A stretch of 64,000 nt of DNA from Ricordea florida (Eukaryota > Cnidaria > Anthozoa > Corallimorpharia > Ricordeidae), in NCBI GenBank assembly GCA_949710005.1, contig OX453274.1:21209585-21273584 (forward strand). The letters are read 5' to 3'. How positions within the stretch are numbered: the stretch's first letter is position 1; every line of letters starts with the position of its first letter. Below, piece by piece: positions 8,602 to 17,951 of the stretch. Position numbers and translations under genes: made by a program. The notes beneath the pieces are model-generated. The model saw only the letters and a program-made list of their open reading frames with translations. It was not told the origin of the DNA and made no database searches.

Positions 8602-9225
8602 ATGGATGATTATAATAGAATCTATCCCAACTTACAGGCAACTGCACCTCCCAACTCGGATACACCTCCAACCCCCACTGATGGACCCTCATTCAGACTT
8701 CAACAATGTTGTGATGCTTTGAATAAGCTTAAGTCTGAATTAAGCCACTATGATACAGTACTCAAAAAATACAACCGATCCAAAGGCGCACTAATGAATG
8801 CAAGCTCAACCTGTGGTATACTATCTTGCGTTTTAGCTGCTGGTGGATTAGGTACATCTCTTAGTGGGGTGGAAATCATAGCATCTGTACCCTTGGGGGT
8901 AGTAAGTGGTGTATTTGTATGCGCATCCATAGCATGCCAACAAATATCCAAGAACCTATCCAAGAAAGCTGCAAAGCATCAAAATACCATTACACTGGCT
9001 AAATCTAAAATAAACACCATTGAAGACTTGGTTTCCAAAGCACCTCGTGACAATAAGATCTCAGATGACCAGTTCTCATTGATAATAGAGGAACTTAAGA
9101 ACTTTGAAAAGCTCAAGGCTGATATAAGAGCTAAAGCTCAAAAAAATCTGAATGGAGAAGACCCTATGGTATTGAGACAAAGAGTACGAAAAGAGATACT
9201 CAAAGAACTCAAAGGAGGGTCATAA
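8602..9225 (+). CDS. Conserved Polinton membrane protein with flanking coiled coils
   Basis: The 207-residue protein has a Pro/Thr-rich N-terminus, a coiled coil (about 35-65), two close hydrophobic Gly-rich segments (about 70-112), and a second long helical region rich in Lys. The order helix, membrane pair, helix is distinctive, and I have the impression that it recurs as a multicopy protein in cnidarian genomes. No enzymatic motif. A structural or membrane-remodelling role is possible. Confidence 0.6.
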   Translation: MDDYNRIYPNLQATAPPNSDTPPTPTDGPSFRLQQCCDALNKLKSELSHYDTVLKKYNRSKGALMNASSTCGILSCVLAAGGLGTSLSGVEIIASVPLGVVSGVFVCASIACQQISKNLSKKAAKHQNTITLAKSKINTIEDLVSKAPRDNKISDDQFSLIIEELKNFEKLKADIRAKAQKNLNGEDPMVLRQRVRKEILKELKGGS

Positions 9226-9295
9226 CCATAACTTATGAAAAGATATCTTATTGAGTTAAACACTAGAACCCTTCTACCCAAACACTGGATAGAAG

Positions 9296-10853
9296 ATGGG
9301 CTTACTCAATGATTTCATAACTAGATATCCAAAAGCTGACTTGAGCCAGTTCAAATTTGTTTATGATAGTTATGGTGGGTATATGAAATGGGCACATATT
9401 AATGGGTTAACAGTCATGTCTTATGATGACCCCACAGGCAAGACATGGACTGATAGCCTTCCACCCAATTTGAAGATACTACTTTGGACTGATTTAGGTT
9501 TGAATGATAAAACAGTGAGCTCATTCCCAGATAGCCTGATTATGACAAATCAGTCATACCCAATACCAGCCGTTGACTTTGATGACTTCACCAGTGATAC
9601 CACATCCATGCTAACCTCATTGGACATTTACGTGTCAAACACCAAGAAGTTCACTGCTAAGATGCGTAATGTGTTTACATCCCAATTTGTAACCTTCAAA
9701 TTTGGAAAGCAAGGCCGAAAGTGGTTGAACGCACCTGACATGAATTATTGGCCTCAACAGTTGAATTTTGCAGTATGGTGTGCAACCTCTGGATGTGGTA
9801 TAAGCCCCTTTGAAAGTTTGAACTATCCCAAAGTGGTGGCTGGCTTCATGAAGTTTCACATCTATTTCACCATAAGGCGAATACTATACGAATTGAGTGT
9901 ACCATTGCCTGATGAGCAACCATTTGTCATAAACAACAACCCTTACAGTAAGGTTGCTTACCATAGATTGTGCGCTGAATGCGGTATTTCTAATAAGTCT
10001 GACTTCAGGTGGAAAGGTGGGCGAAATGGTGGTCTGGGTGATATCTTCCTGGACTATGGAGCTGGATATCATGAACGAGGTGGGGGATTTCAGAATGTTC
10101 ACATTATTAGGAATTATGATGAAGATGCAAACCAATGGCCTGGCGAGGGTGGTAAATTCTCAGATGATGGTGGTAAGAAGGAAAAAGGTAATCTCATCTC
10201 ATTCATTCGTAATGATGACTTTGCTGACTATAAGTATGCTTGGTTCATTCCAACTAGTGTTTATGGACTCACTAAAGCTGGACTGGGTAGATTGAATCGA
10301 TCTGCTGAAGCCTTTGTTTACTGTATCCTTGGATCTCAAGTTAACACCCGAAATTCTATTGTAGGTACTGGTGGTGGAGCAATTGAAACGCAACAAGAAT
10401 TCTTAGCTCTATTTGAAAGTAGTGTGATAGAGAACGATATATCAAGCTCAGTCCAAAGGTACCAGTTGGCCACTCAAGAAGCTAAGACTGGATTTGGCCA
10501 TTGCACCTGGAGTATGGTTAATGCCCAGTAATATGATTATAAATACAGAGAGTGTGGTTGGATACAATAACAACCTTATGAAGGCTACTGATGAGATGAA
10601 ATTTGGTGTTAACTCAAATGTGAACCTGGAGACTAAAACTGTAGGAATAAGTCATAACCTAGGTTCTTCAAAAGTTAAGTTACCACATGCAGCTGTGAGA
10701 GCCAAGTCAACAAATATAGTTTCTCAACCAAAGATGGATTCTGAACCTATAATCAAAGAATCCACACCAGAAAAAGTCACCACCAATCATGAGGATATTC
10801 TAATAGTATTAACAATTGCAGGTGCAGCTATAGCTTGGATTATTTTCAGATAA
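9296..10853 (+). CDS. Large conserved Polinton protein with C-terminal TM anchor, one frame change
   Basis: The first frame (9,296-10,531) gives 411 residues with Trp/Tyr-rich segments, a RLCAECG Cys pair and Gly-rich loops. The second frame is open from before 10,440 to 10,853 and ends in a single membrane segment (ILIVLTIAGAAIAWIIF). The end of the first frame (after about residue 395) reads as unnatural and the second frame lacks a proper start, so I treat them as one gene needing a +1 shift between 10,440 and 10,531. There is no homopolymer here. I recognise the type as recurrent in cnidarian Polintons; function unknown, possibly structural. Confidence 0.55.
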
Positions 10854-10895
10854 AAATTGAAATAACCAATCCATGGATATGCCCATTTGTAAATC

Positions 10896-11261
10896 ATGGT
10901 ATCACTAGCTATCGTTGGTAGTAGAAACTTCTTTGACAGTGACTTCTTGAAAGAGCAAATAAGGAATGCTCTTAAGAAATGGAAGCTGAATCTCTCAGAC
11001 ATTGAATGTATCGTATCTGGAGGCGCAAGAGGAGTTGACACCATGGCTGAAGAGTTTGCAATTGAAAATGAGATACCCTTCAAGAAGTTTGAACCTCAAT
11101 GGGACTATTATGGCAAAGTAGCTGGACCAATTCGTAATAGGGCTATTATGGAGTGTGTAACACATGTATTAGCCTTACCTTCATATTACTCAATAGGTAC
11201 TAAATCAGCTATCAAGATGGCTAGGAAGTATAAGAGGGAGGTTATAGTAAAATATGTGTAA
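10896..11261 (+). CDS. SLOG/DprA-like Rossmann-fold protein (YspA type)
   Basis: The 121-residue protein begins with a Rossmann strand and GSRNF turn, has the signature VSGGARGVDTMAEEFA at about residues 41-56, and FEPQWDYYGKVAGPIRNR further on. This is the SLOG superfamily, whose members bind nucleotides or nucleotide-derived signals; related domains occur in DprA, LOG and in bacterial and phage conflict systems. A 121-residue single domain fits the YspA-like group. It is the last plus-strand gene of the element. Its role in an animal virus is unknown. Confidence 0.8.
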   Translation: MVSLAIVGSRNFFDSDFLKEQIRNALKKWKLNLSDIECIVSGGARGVDTMAEEFAIENEIPFKKFEPQWDYYGKVAGPIRNRAIMECVTHVLALPSYYSIGTKSAIKMARKYKREVIVKYV

Positions 11262-11340
11262 TAATTAATAAATTGTTTTCTTTACTAGATCAAGTAAACA
11301 ATACTCATTATACACTTAAAATAATCCATCCAAATATTCT

Positions 11341-11959
11341 TCAAGTACTTTGTTGACTAAGTCCTTCAAATCTTTCACTAACCCATATTACATTACTTTT
11401 ATTAATTTCAGACTCCTTACATCTATAATCAAAAATATAATCCTCACCAAATAAAGAAGCAAGTGTACATTCCTTACAATTATACTTAACTCTACCATGT
11501 AAACAAATAGCAGAGCCTCCACATTCTTTACAACGATTCTTTCTTCTTCTATGTTCACAAATGCCAGAACCTCCACATTCTTTACAATAATACTTTTTCC
11601 TTCCATGTTCACAAAATCCAGAACTTCCACACTCCTTACATGAATACTTATTCCTTCCATGTTCACAAATGCCAGAACCTCCACATTCTTTACAATAATA
11701 CTTTTTCCTTCCATGTTCACAAATGCCAGAACCTCCACATTCTTTACAACGATTCTTTCTTCTTCCATGTTCACAAATGCCAGAACCTCCACATTCTTTA
11801 CAATAATACTTTTTCCTTCCATGTTCACAAAATCCAGAACTTCCACACTCCTTACATGAATACTTATTCCTTCCATGCTTACAGAAAGCGCCACCTTCAC
11901 AATCTCTGCAAAAGTATTTTTTTTTTACCGTAAATACACTTCTTCCTTTTACTAGACAT
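11341..11959 (-). CDS. Cys/His zinc-repeat protein (18-residue CEHGR..KECGGSG repeats)
   Basis: About nine 18-residue repeats of the form C-x-HGR-x-K-x-x-C-KEC-G-S-G fill most of the protein. Each has three Cys and one His that could bind zinc. The repeat variants follow a higher-order 72-residue (216-bp) order, shown by the pairs NKYS, KKYY, RKNR, KKYY recurring. The ATG at 11,959 is out of frame with the array and needs one base skipped in the T10 tract (11917-11926); otherwise the array frame begins at a TTG at 11,976. Similar repeats occur in giant viruses and algae. Transcribed towards the SLOG gene. Confidence 0.7.
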
Positions 11960-11996
11960 CTCCAAATATATACCAACCCCTACCTCACCCAAAACC

Positions 11997-12355
11997 GCCG
12001 ACCAGTTAGCTCAGTTGGTAGAGCACCGGACTACCGTGCGGGAGGTCGCGGGTTCAAAACCCCGGCCGGACCAACACTCATGGTCTTAAAATAATTGAGT
12101 AGAAAGTGCTGCCTTTGTAATGGCATCTGCAAATGGTTAGACTTTCTAGTCTTCTCGGATAAGGACGATAAACCGTAGGCCCCGTCTCACAACTCTATCT
12201 GTAATGTGGGACGTAAAAGAATCCATGGCACTGTTCGAAAAGAGTAGGGCGTGTTCCCGGTGTCATGGTCTATTGGTCTGATTGTAATGCGCATATGAAT
12301 ATTAATATAGAATATGCGCAGTATAAATGGAGTATATTATTATTATTATTAAAAC
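11997..12355 (+). repeat. tRNA-derived SINE
   Basis: A tRNA-like head (11,997-12,073) has an A box (TAGCTCAGTTGG) and B box (GGTTCAAAACC) but poor acceptor and anticodon stems. A body of about 270 bases follows and the element ends in a (TTA)n tail. This is the structure of a pol III SINE. I recall the body as a common anthozoan repeat; membership in MetaSINEs is a guess. Confidence 0.75.
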
Positions 12356-12616
12356 CAACTTTCAATTTTTAATACCAGCCACATTAACAAAATATTATTC
12401 ACCCCACCCCCCACTAAAAATACAATTTTGCCAAACTAATTTGCATAAAACCATTTTGAGGCAAAAAATCAAGTGACCACACCCATTGAGCCAGAACTCT
12501 CATTTTCCTACTACTGAACTAGATTTTTCCGTTCGGGATTGTCGGAAACGTGGTTCTAAGTCTTACTATTATATCATGTACAAGGAAAGAAGCGGACAAC
12601 TTTGGCGTGCCATGTA

Positions 12617-12730
12617 GTTCAATTTTATCCTTGGTTCAAGTTTTATTTTCCTTTGTTTCCAACCATTATCATACATTACCATACCAGAAAACAAAGGAAA
12701 ATAAAATTTGAACCAAGGAAAAAATTGAAC
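12617..12730. repeat. Fold-back palindrome with ~42-bp arms
   Basis: The arm at 12,617-12,658 (starts GTTCAATTTT, ends CTTTGTTT) is inverted at 12,689-12,730 with a few mismatches, around a spacer of about 30 bases. It resembles a fold-back MITE and lies directly downstream of the Myb-like pseudogene on the minus strand. Confidence 0.7.
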
Positions 12731-12749
12731 AACAACATATACATTAAGA

Positions 12750-13531
12750 TCATTCCTTTTTTTGTAAAAAAGACAGCAAAGCCTGCATTTGTTGTTGTTG
12801 TTGTTGAAACATACCCATCATTTGCTGTTGCATTAAGGCAAATTGCTGCTGTTGTTGCTGCTGTTGCTGTTGCTGACACTGCTGTTGTTGCTGCAAAACA
12901 TGCAGAATTTGCTGGTGCTGAGCTGCTGCTGTTGCTGTTGTTCCAGCCTTGTAGCTTCCAGAGCTGCTCTTTCTTCTCTCTTCTCTTTTATCTCCTGCTT
13001 CTTCATTTCTAAATCTGACTCTGCCCTTTCCCTCAACCATTTCAGCATGTCTCCTCCTGATCTCCTTCTCTTTGTTGCAACTGTCTTCTTTTCTTCTCCC
13101 CTCACCTCTTCATTTCTCTTTCTTGTTTCTCCTATCCTTTCAAGTGCCCTGTCTCTCATCTCCAATGCCTGCTTCTTTTCATTTGCACCAGCCTCCCTCT
13201 TTGCCTAACTTTGATCTTCACTACTCTTCTCTGACTCGTCTCTGAGAGTAATTAACTCTTCCAATAGTTTGTCACACTCACTTTGTAGCACCTCTCCTCC
13301 ACCACTTGCTCTTTCTTCATCATCCAGTTTTGCCTTTACTTTTCTGGCCAAGTTATTGAATCTGTCTCTTATAGACCTTTGGTTGACATTGAACCCTTGC
13401 TGACAATTTAGGCTTTTTGCCACTAAATCCCATGCACTTCCTCTCTCTCTTGAACCATGTTTCCATTGAAACACCCCCTCCCCTGCCATTGTGGTGAGTA
13501 AGATAACATCTTTCTCCTCAGTCCATTTCAT
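12750..13531 (-). pseudogene. Myb/SANT-like DNA-binding protein with polyQ tail, broken
   Basis: Starting at the ATG at 13,531, a Myb/SANT (trihelix-like) domain (MKWTEEKDVILL...) covers about the first 80 residues, with three spaced Trp/aromatic positions. A charged coiled coil and a long Gln tract encoded by CAG/CTG repeats follow. A TAG at 13,205-13,207 interrupts the frame, and a frame change inside the Gln tract (about 12,840-12,960) leads to the natural-looking end at 12,750. The family is multicopy in cnidarians and may be the DNA-binding partner of a Harbinger-type element; that link is inference. Confidence 0.65.
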
Positions 13532-13596
13532 GACCGACCTACCATGACAAAAGAATTTGAATTTTAACAACTCAAATTAAAGATATTCAGTTAAAA

Positions 13597-13795
13597 TTGT
13601 TATTTATTCTTCTAGGGACCGGTCATTTTTTAAGGGATAGGGGGGGGGCTGGTGGGATTTGGGGGAGTGTCAGTGGGAAATTGAGTAACCCCCCCCCAGC
13701 TTGCCAATTTTTTCACATGACCCCCCCTCAAAAGGAATTTTTTTGGGATGACCCCCCCCCCCTTGGCCACCTCCTAAATTTTACAGATTAATACG
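13597..13795. repeat. Region of long G and C tracts
   Basis: Runs of 9-11 G or C (13,641; 13,690; 13,753) are separated by AT-rich stretches. Similar C-tract sequence recurs at 15,669-15,715, so the two may be ends or copies of one repeat that brackets 13.6-15.7 kb. Confidence 0.4.
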
Positions 13796-13822
13796 TTCAA
13801 ATGCCACTACATGTATCTTGAT

Positions 13823-14083
13823 GGGAGGCAGGATGGCCCAGTGGTCTAGGGCGCGGTATTTCAATGCGGTGACCCGGGTTCAAATCCCGCTCTGGCCACT
13901 ACCTGGTGTTGTTCTGGGTAAGTACCTGGTTCAACTCCTCGATCATCCTTGTAAATAGCCAACTGGTCTGCCTCCCGCCAGTTGGGATTCTTGACTATGT
14001 TGTATGTTGTAGTGTACCATATTGTCTTCGAAAAGCCCCCATGGGGAAAGACAATAAAGGATGTATGTATGTATGTATATTAA
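13823..14083 (+). repeat. tRNA-derived SINE with (ATGT)n tail
   Basis: A tRNA-like head with an A box (GGCCCAGTGGTCTAGGGC) and B box (GGGTTCAAATCCC) is followed by a body and the 3' end AATAAAGGATGTATGTATGT. The LINE at 60,140-62,190 ends in almost the same sequence, so this SINE probably uses that LINE's reverse transcriptase. Confidence 0.75.
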
Positions 14084-14161
14084 CTGTTACATTTCACTTG
14101 ACAAGTGAATATTTACAAATCTATAAAGAAAGCTGTTTTGCACACATCTCATCTAAATTTC

Positions 14162-14530
14162 TCAAAAGAATGAAAAGTAAATTTCAGATCTCTTAGTTAT
14201 TGCTCGTCCTGAGCGTGTTGTAACTGGTCGCTCGTCTACATCTTCCTCGTCTGCAGCATTGAATGCCAGGATGACATCATTGGAGTCATCTTCCTCAGTG
14301 TCAGTGTCATCACTCTCATACTCTTCATTCATACTTGCATCACTTGCTTAACTGCTATCACCCCTGTTGTCATTTTGTTCTCTCACACCAGTTTGACCAG
14401 TTCTGAGAGGATTCCCAATCGGTTGCAAACATGAATGTCTTACAATGGCCTTCACTTTTTCATTCTTGCTGCTCTTGAAATGCTGCCTCAGTCCAGAGAT
14501 AAGGAGAGTTTTTAAAACCTGATTACCAGT
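14162..14530 (-). pseudogene. Decayed acidic coding fragment
   Basis: The minus strand is readable over about 120 codons with one TAA (near 14,348). It has a basic start (GLRQHFKSSKNEKVKAIVRH) and a Glu/Asp-rich end followed by TRSGRAITKRSE. The composition looks coding but I recognise no family. Confidence 0.3.
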
Positions 14531-15271
14531 TAAAGCCTAGTGATGGACGAAAATTGAACTATGCTTTAACAAAACAAAAAGAGGCCTTTGAGAAACTGAA
14601 TGGTCTGTTAAAAAATCTGAAAGATCATGACTCCACGCTGTTCCAGGCCAATCGCATTACTCTGAAGCATGGCGAGAAATTCCAGCACGATTTCAATTTG
14701 AAGCACATCGCTAGCGTTGAGGCGAAACAGTTAAAGGTTTCACGGGAAATAGAAACCCTCGAAGAAAAGAAGAAGACCTTTGAACGGACCTTCAAGGGCC
14801 TTCAAGGAAACTATGTTTCAAAGAAAAGAAAATTAAAAGAAAACCGCTGGAAATCAAGGAACAGAAAGCGCAAAACGAGTAGAAAACAACATTCGTCGCG
14901 TGTATCACATCTGCGTTGCAAATCCCCTTGACAAAGAGCTTCCAAATTGTCTTCTTTATCCCCCTTCCATGAAAATCCCTGAAGCGTGCATAAACGTTGA
15001 AGCTGTGGCAACAATGCTATTTAGACGGGATGCAAAATCAATCGCTTACCTACTGCAAGCAAACTATTTTAGCAATGCGGCAGGAAGCAGGATGCTCACC
15101 AATCTTGAGCCGGAAGTTAGGAACAGGGTGTACTGCGTCCTGTATCCTGACGATTATCACACGGATGATTCGAGTGAAGAGGAAGATGATGATGAAGAGG
15201 AGGGCGAGAACGACGAAGAGGAAGAGGAGAATGTCGAGGAGGAAGAGGAAGGAGACACCTTATTTCAGTGA
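14531..15271 (+). pseudogene. Uncharacterised coiled-coil protein with acidic tail, frame-shifted
   Basis: After a possible splice acceptor (TTACCAG, ending 14,530), one frame encodes a Lys/Glu-rich coiled coil to about 14,860. A second frame (from about 14,880) encodes a Cys/Leu-containing region and a long Glu/Asp tail ending at 15,271. The join needs a frame change near 14,850-14,900. It could be a host gene exon or a transposon remnant; I do not recognise it. Confidence 0.35.
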
Positions 15272-15668
15272 ACTGTTCTCCACTGATTTCTTCACTGCGT
15301 TAATTGTGCTACGGGCAATGTTTTTAAGTGCTTTATTCAGAACTATATTAAGGCATTACAAAGTACTGTAAAGCACCAAATTTTTGTGGTAGTTTTCTTA
15401 TTTTGCAGCCAAAAGTAAGAAAACGATCTCAGCAGTTTAATAGTCGCTAGAACAACATTTCACCAATCAAACACCTGTTGCTGTTGAAGCGCTGTTATTT
15501 GTAGTTAGTTTTATTGATATAAACGTTGCTAAGAATTTTTCTTCTCACTTTGAAAATTAATGTTTCAGAATATTAAAGTTATTTTAATGTATTTCGTGAA
15601 AAAAGCAGGATAATTTCTCATCAATTTATGAAAACTTCATACCACTTTTTCATCGCTTTTTTTCGCTT

Positions 15669-15800
15669 GACCCCCCCTTTTTCTTCATTTTTTTTGGGGC
15701 GGCCCCCCCTTTGAAGCCATTTTTTTTCGCGTGGTTACATCATGGTTACGTGGTTACGTGGTTACGTGGTTACGTGGTTACGTGGTCGCGTGGTTACATC
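15669..15800. repeat. C-tract repeat followed by TTACGTGG minisatellite
   Basis: C-rich runs (15,669-15,712) resemble those at 13.6 kb. From about 15,732 to 15,797 the 9-base unit GGTTACGTG is repeated about six times with variants. Confidence 0.6.
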
Positions 15801-16729
15801 ATCAACAAAAGGATGGGGTACCACTTTTTTTCTAAGTTAAAACACCAAGACCGCAGTTTTCCAAAGCCCACTGATCTAGTAATATACTCTGCCTGAAAGG
15901 TAACTCATAAATCATCTCACTAAAAAGGATTTGCCATTAATCAATTTGGCTGATGGCTGCAAAGTTGTTTTCTATTCTTGTTTCTATTTTTTTTTTCATT
16001 GTACACGTTGTAAAAAGTACATACCATACTAATAAAGGTTAGCATTCTTTCGACTAACAAGGCAGGTCACTGGTCATTGCTTAGCCCAGAGAAAGTATCG
16101 CTAAAAGGGAGGAGTACAATCACGCTTCGGTATACTGTAGTGAACTGAAATATTAAACTAGCCTATAAATGACAACTTGAAAGTTCAGATTTCACGCTGA
16201 TTTTGTTGTAAGACTTGTTATATTGGTTCGTATATCTGCAAACTTTTAACTTACTTTTTCTTGTCACTTTCTCCAAGCGCCATGTCTCCTTAAAATGTAG
16301 TCAAACAAGATATTTTTTTAGCGTGATTTGGCTTTTTCAAAAGTAGCGATAATTTGCAGCCAATTGGCATGGATTTGGTAAAACCCGGTAAGAAATAGAC
16401 ACTAAATTGATACTGAGCTAACATTTCATGGAGTAAAACACAACGACTTGAAAAACAAAAAGGCACTGGAAGCAGTTAAAAAGCCAATAAAGATTTGGCA
16501 AATGCCGGGAAACCATACAGAAACGTACTTGGATAAACTTAATTGACACAACTTTTTGTTCGAGTTGTCACGCTATTAAGTTTAGCGTGGTATCAAAACA
16601 GCTTAAAATGTTCGCTTTCCTATTTGAAGATACAAAAAACAGATCATAAAATATCACTCTACGTATAAGGATATTTTCTTTTACCTTTTCAACTTGAAAA
16701 CAGCACAAATCTCCAGACGTTGTGACCGC
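15801..16729. other. No gene seen
   Basis: AT-rich sequence with short scattered reading frames. I see no supported gene, RNA or clear repeat here. Confidence 0.5.
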
Positions 16730-16867
16730 GACGTGAAAACAAGGAAATTGCCGTCGTAAACGAAACGCGACCTTGACCTGACAACGTCAACATTGGCACC
16801 GGAAGTTGGATCCAGACTATTCCGCGCGTCATCACGTCGTCATTTGACGTCGCGTTGTCTTTGCTAA
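16730..16867 (+). promoter_or_regulatory. CpG-rich TATA-less putative promoter with ETS and CRE-like sites
   Basis: CpG content rises sharply compared with the flanks. An ETS consensus CCGGAAGT lies at 16,799-16,806 and a CRE-like TGACGTCG at about 16,845. It is directly upstream of the DBF4-like frame, as expected for a housekeeping promoter. The function is inferred. Confidence 0.45.
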
Positions 16868-17506
16868 ATCAGTCTAATAAAGCAAAGAGGAGCACTCGTG
16901 GAAACATTTTTGAGCAAACGAATAGATTTGATTGTGATAGCTGATAACAGTGAGACAAAAAAGAGAGGTGTATTTTCAAAGCAAAATACGGTAAAATTGT
17001 CATTCCAAAGTGCGCGTATGTATTCAGCAGCTATGAAAAAGTCCAAGGCAGATCCATTACATTTGGCAAACTTCGCAAGAAAATGGAAAATATCAGTTAT
17101 AACAGCGAGTGAGCTTAGAGCATCTGGTTCAAGTATCAATTCACTGCTTGATTTAGAGAAAAAGTCTTCACGTTTCTATTGTAAAGGAAATGCGACTAGG
17201 CAAGTGAAAAAGTTGCAACCGCATTTTATCAAAGTAGAGGACAATCTCGAAAACATTGTCCAGAATTTGTGGAATTTGAGGAGTTTCCTTCAATCGACTT
17301 TAGGTGGCTGCCCATTTAAGTTTAAACTAAAGAAGTCAAATGCATGCCGTGCACGTAAAAGACAGCCCCTAAGATTTTGTGAATGTTGTCAAATACACTT
17401 CAGTGATTTGGATAAACATTTGGAAGGGAAGCAACACCAGGAGTTTGCAACGAACCCGCAGAACTACGCAGGAGTTGATAATCAATTAAGAAATTTGAAG
17501 GAATGA
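16868..17506 (+). CDS. DBF4-like protein: partial BRCT, motif M and Dbf4-type zinc finger
   Basis: An intronless frame encodes the end of a BRCT-like region (ETFLSKRIDLIVIAD), a motif M-like HFIKVEDNLENIV, and a Dbf4-type CCHH finger (CECCQIHFSDLDKHLEGKQH) near the C-terminus. DBF4 activates the CDC7 kinase at replication origins; motif M and the finger are its kinase-binding parts. The frame is open from 16,868 without an ATG at its head; the first codon candidate is a GTG at 16,898, so an upstream exon or a shortened retrocopy is possible. It stops about 25 residues after the finger, far shorter than vertebrate DBF4. Confidence 0.65.
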   Translation: MSLIKQRGALVETFLSKRIDLIVIADNSETKKRGVFSKQNTVKLSFQSARMYSAAMKKSKADPLHLANFARKWKISVITASELRASGSSINSLLDLEKKSSRFYCKGNATRQVKKLQPHFIKVEDNLENIVQNLWNLRSFLQSTLGGCPFKFKLKKSNACRARKRQPLRFCECCQIHFSDLDKHLEGKQHQEFATNPQNYAGVDNQLRNLKE

Positions 17507-17666
17507 TTATACAAGGAAAAAATTGTGAGCCGTCTTAGAAACAAAAACTTAACCGTGAACGTTATCAAGTGAACTTAAATGTGAATTGTCATTTGCAGTT
17601 TTCACTTTAAAAAAGAAGTTATGCTATAAAAGGGGTCTGTCCAAGGTTTTAAAACCGTGGAGGTTA

Positions 17667-17715
17667 TATATATATATATATATAGATAGATAGATAGATA
17701 TATATATATATATAA
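17667..17715. repeat. (TA)n and (GATA)n microsatellite
   Basis: TA repeats on both sides of a short GATA array. Confidence 0.9.
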
Positions 17716-17951
17716 ACCCATACGAGTGTTCAATAACTTAAACATTACTTGTAACCTTGTCTTTCACTTGACGTCATTGACGGCTATGTTGGTGTACTGA
17801 ACAATATGAAGTCTTTTGTTTTGTGAATTTGGCTCTTTTATTATGCAAAAGAAGGCGACATTTTTCTTTTATTTTGTAGACCACAAACCAGTGTTACGTA
17901 TATATACACATACACCCGTTATCAGAAACTTTAACCATACTGAGATTTATA

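Larger units (their letters stand above)
1..11990. mobile_element. Polinton/Maverick (adintovirus-like) virus-transposon, left end outside window
   Basis: About 12 kb of tightly packed, mostly plus-strand genes carries the hallmark Polinton set: protein-primed PolB C-terminus, retrovirus-type integrase, double-jelly-roll capsid, FtsK/HerA ATPase and penton. Gene spacing is a few to about 90 bases, unlike the sparse DNA that follows. The left terminal repeat, most of polB and possibly a maturation protease lie outside the window. The right boundary is placed after the zinc-repeat gene and before the SINE at 11,997; I could not identify a terminal inverted repeat or target duplication. No adenovirus-type cysteine protease is visible in this part. 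Confidence 0.9.

Noticed and set aside
11640-11933. Plus-strand His/Phe-rich repeat protein
   Set aside because: It is antisense to the Cys/His zinc repeats, whose Cys/His spacing is far more protein-like.
1-11990. Free viral or bacterial contig
   Set aside because: The sequence passes directly into SINEs, introns and retrotransposons, so the viral genes are integrated in an animal genome.
11997-12073. A functional tRNA gene
   Set aside because: A and B boxes are present but the acceptor and anticodon stems do not pair well, and a SINE body with a (TTA)n tail follows.
12843-13208. Leucine/serine-rich plus-strand protein
   Set aside because: It is the antisense of the polyQ tract and coiled coil of the Myb-like pseudogene.
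13823-13900. A functional tRNA gene
   Set aside because: It is the head of a SINE whose tail matches the LINE in this window.
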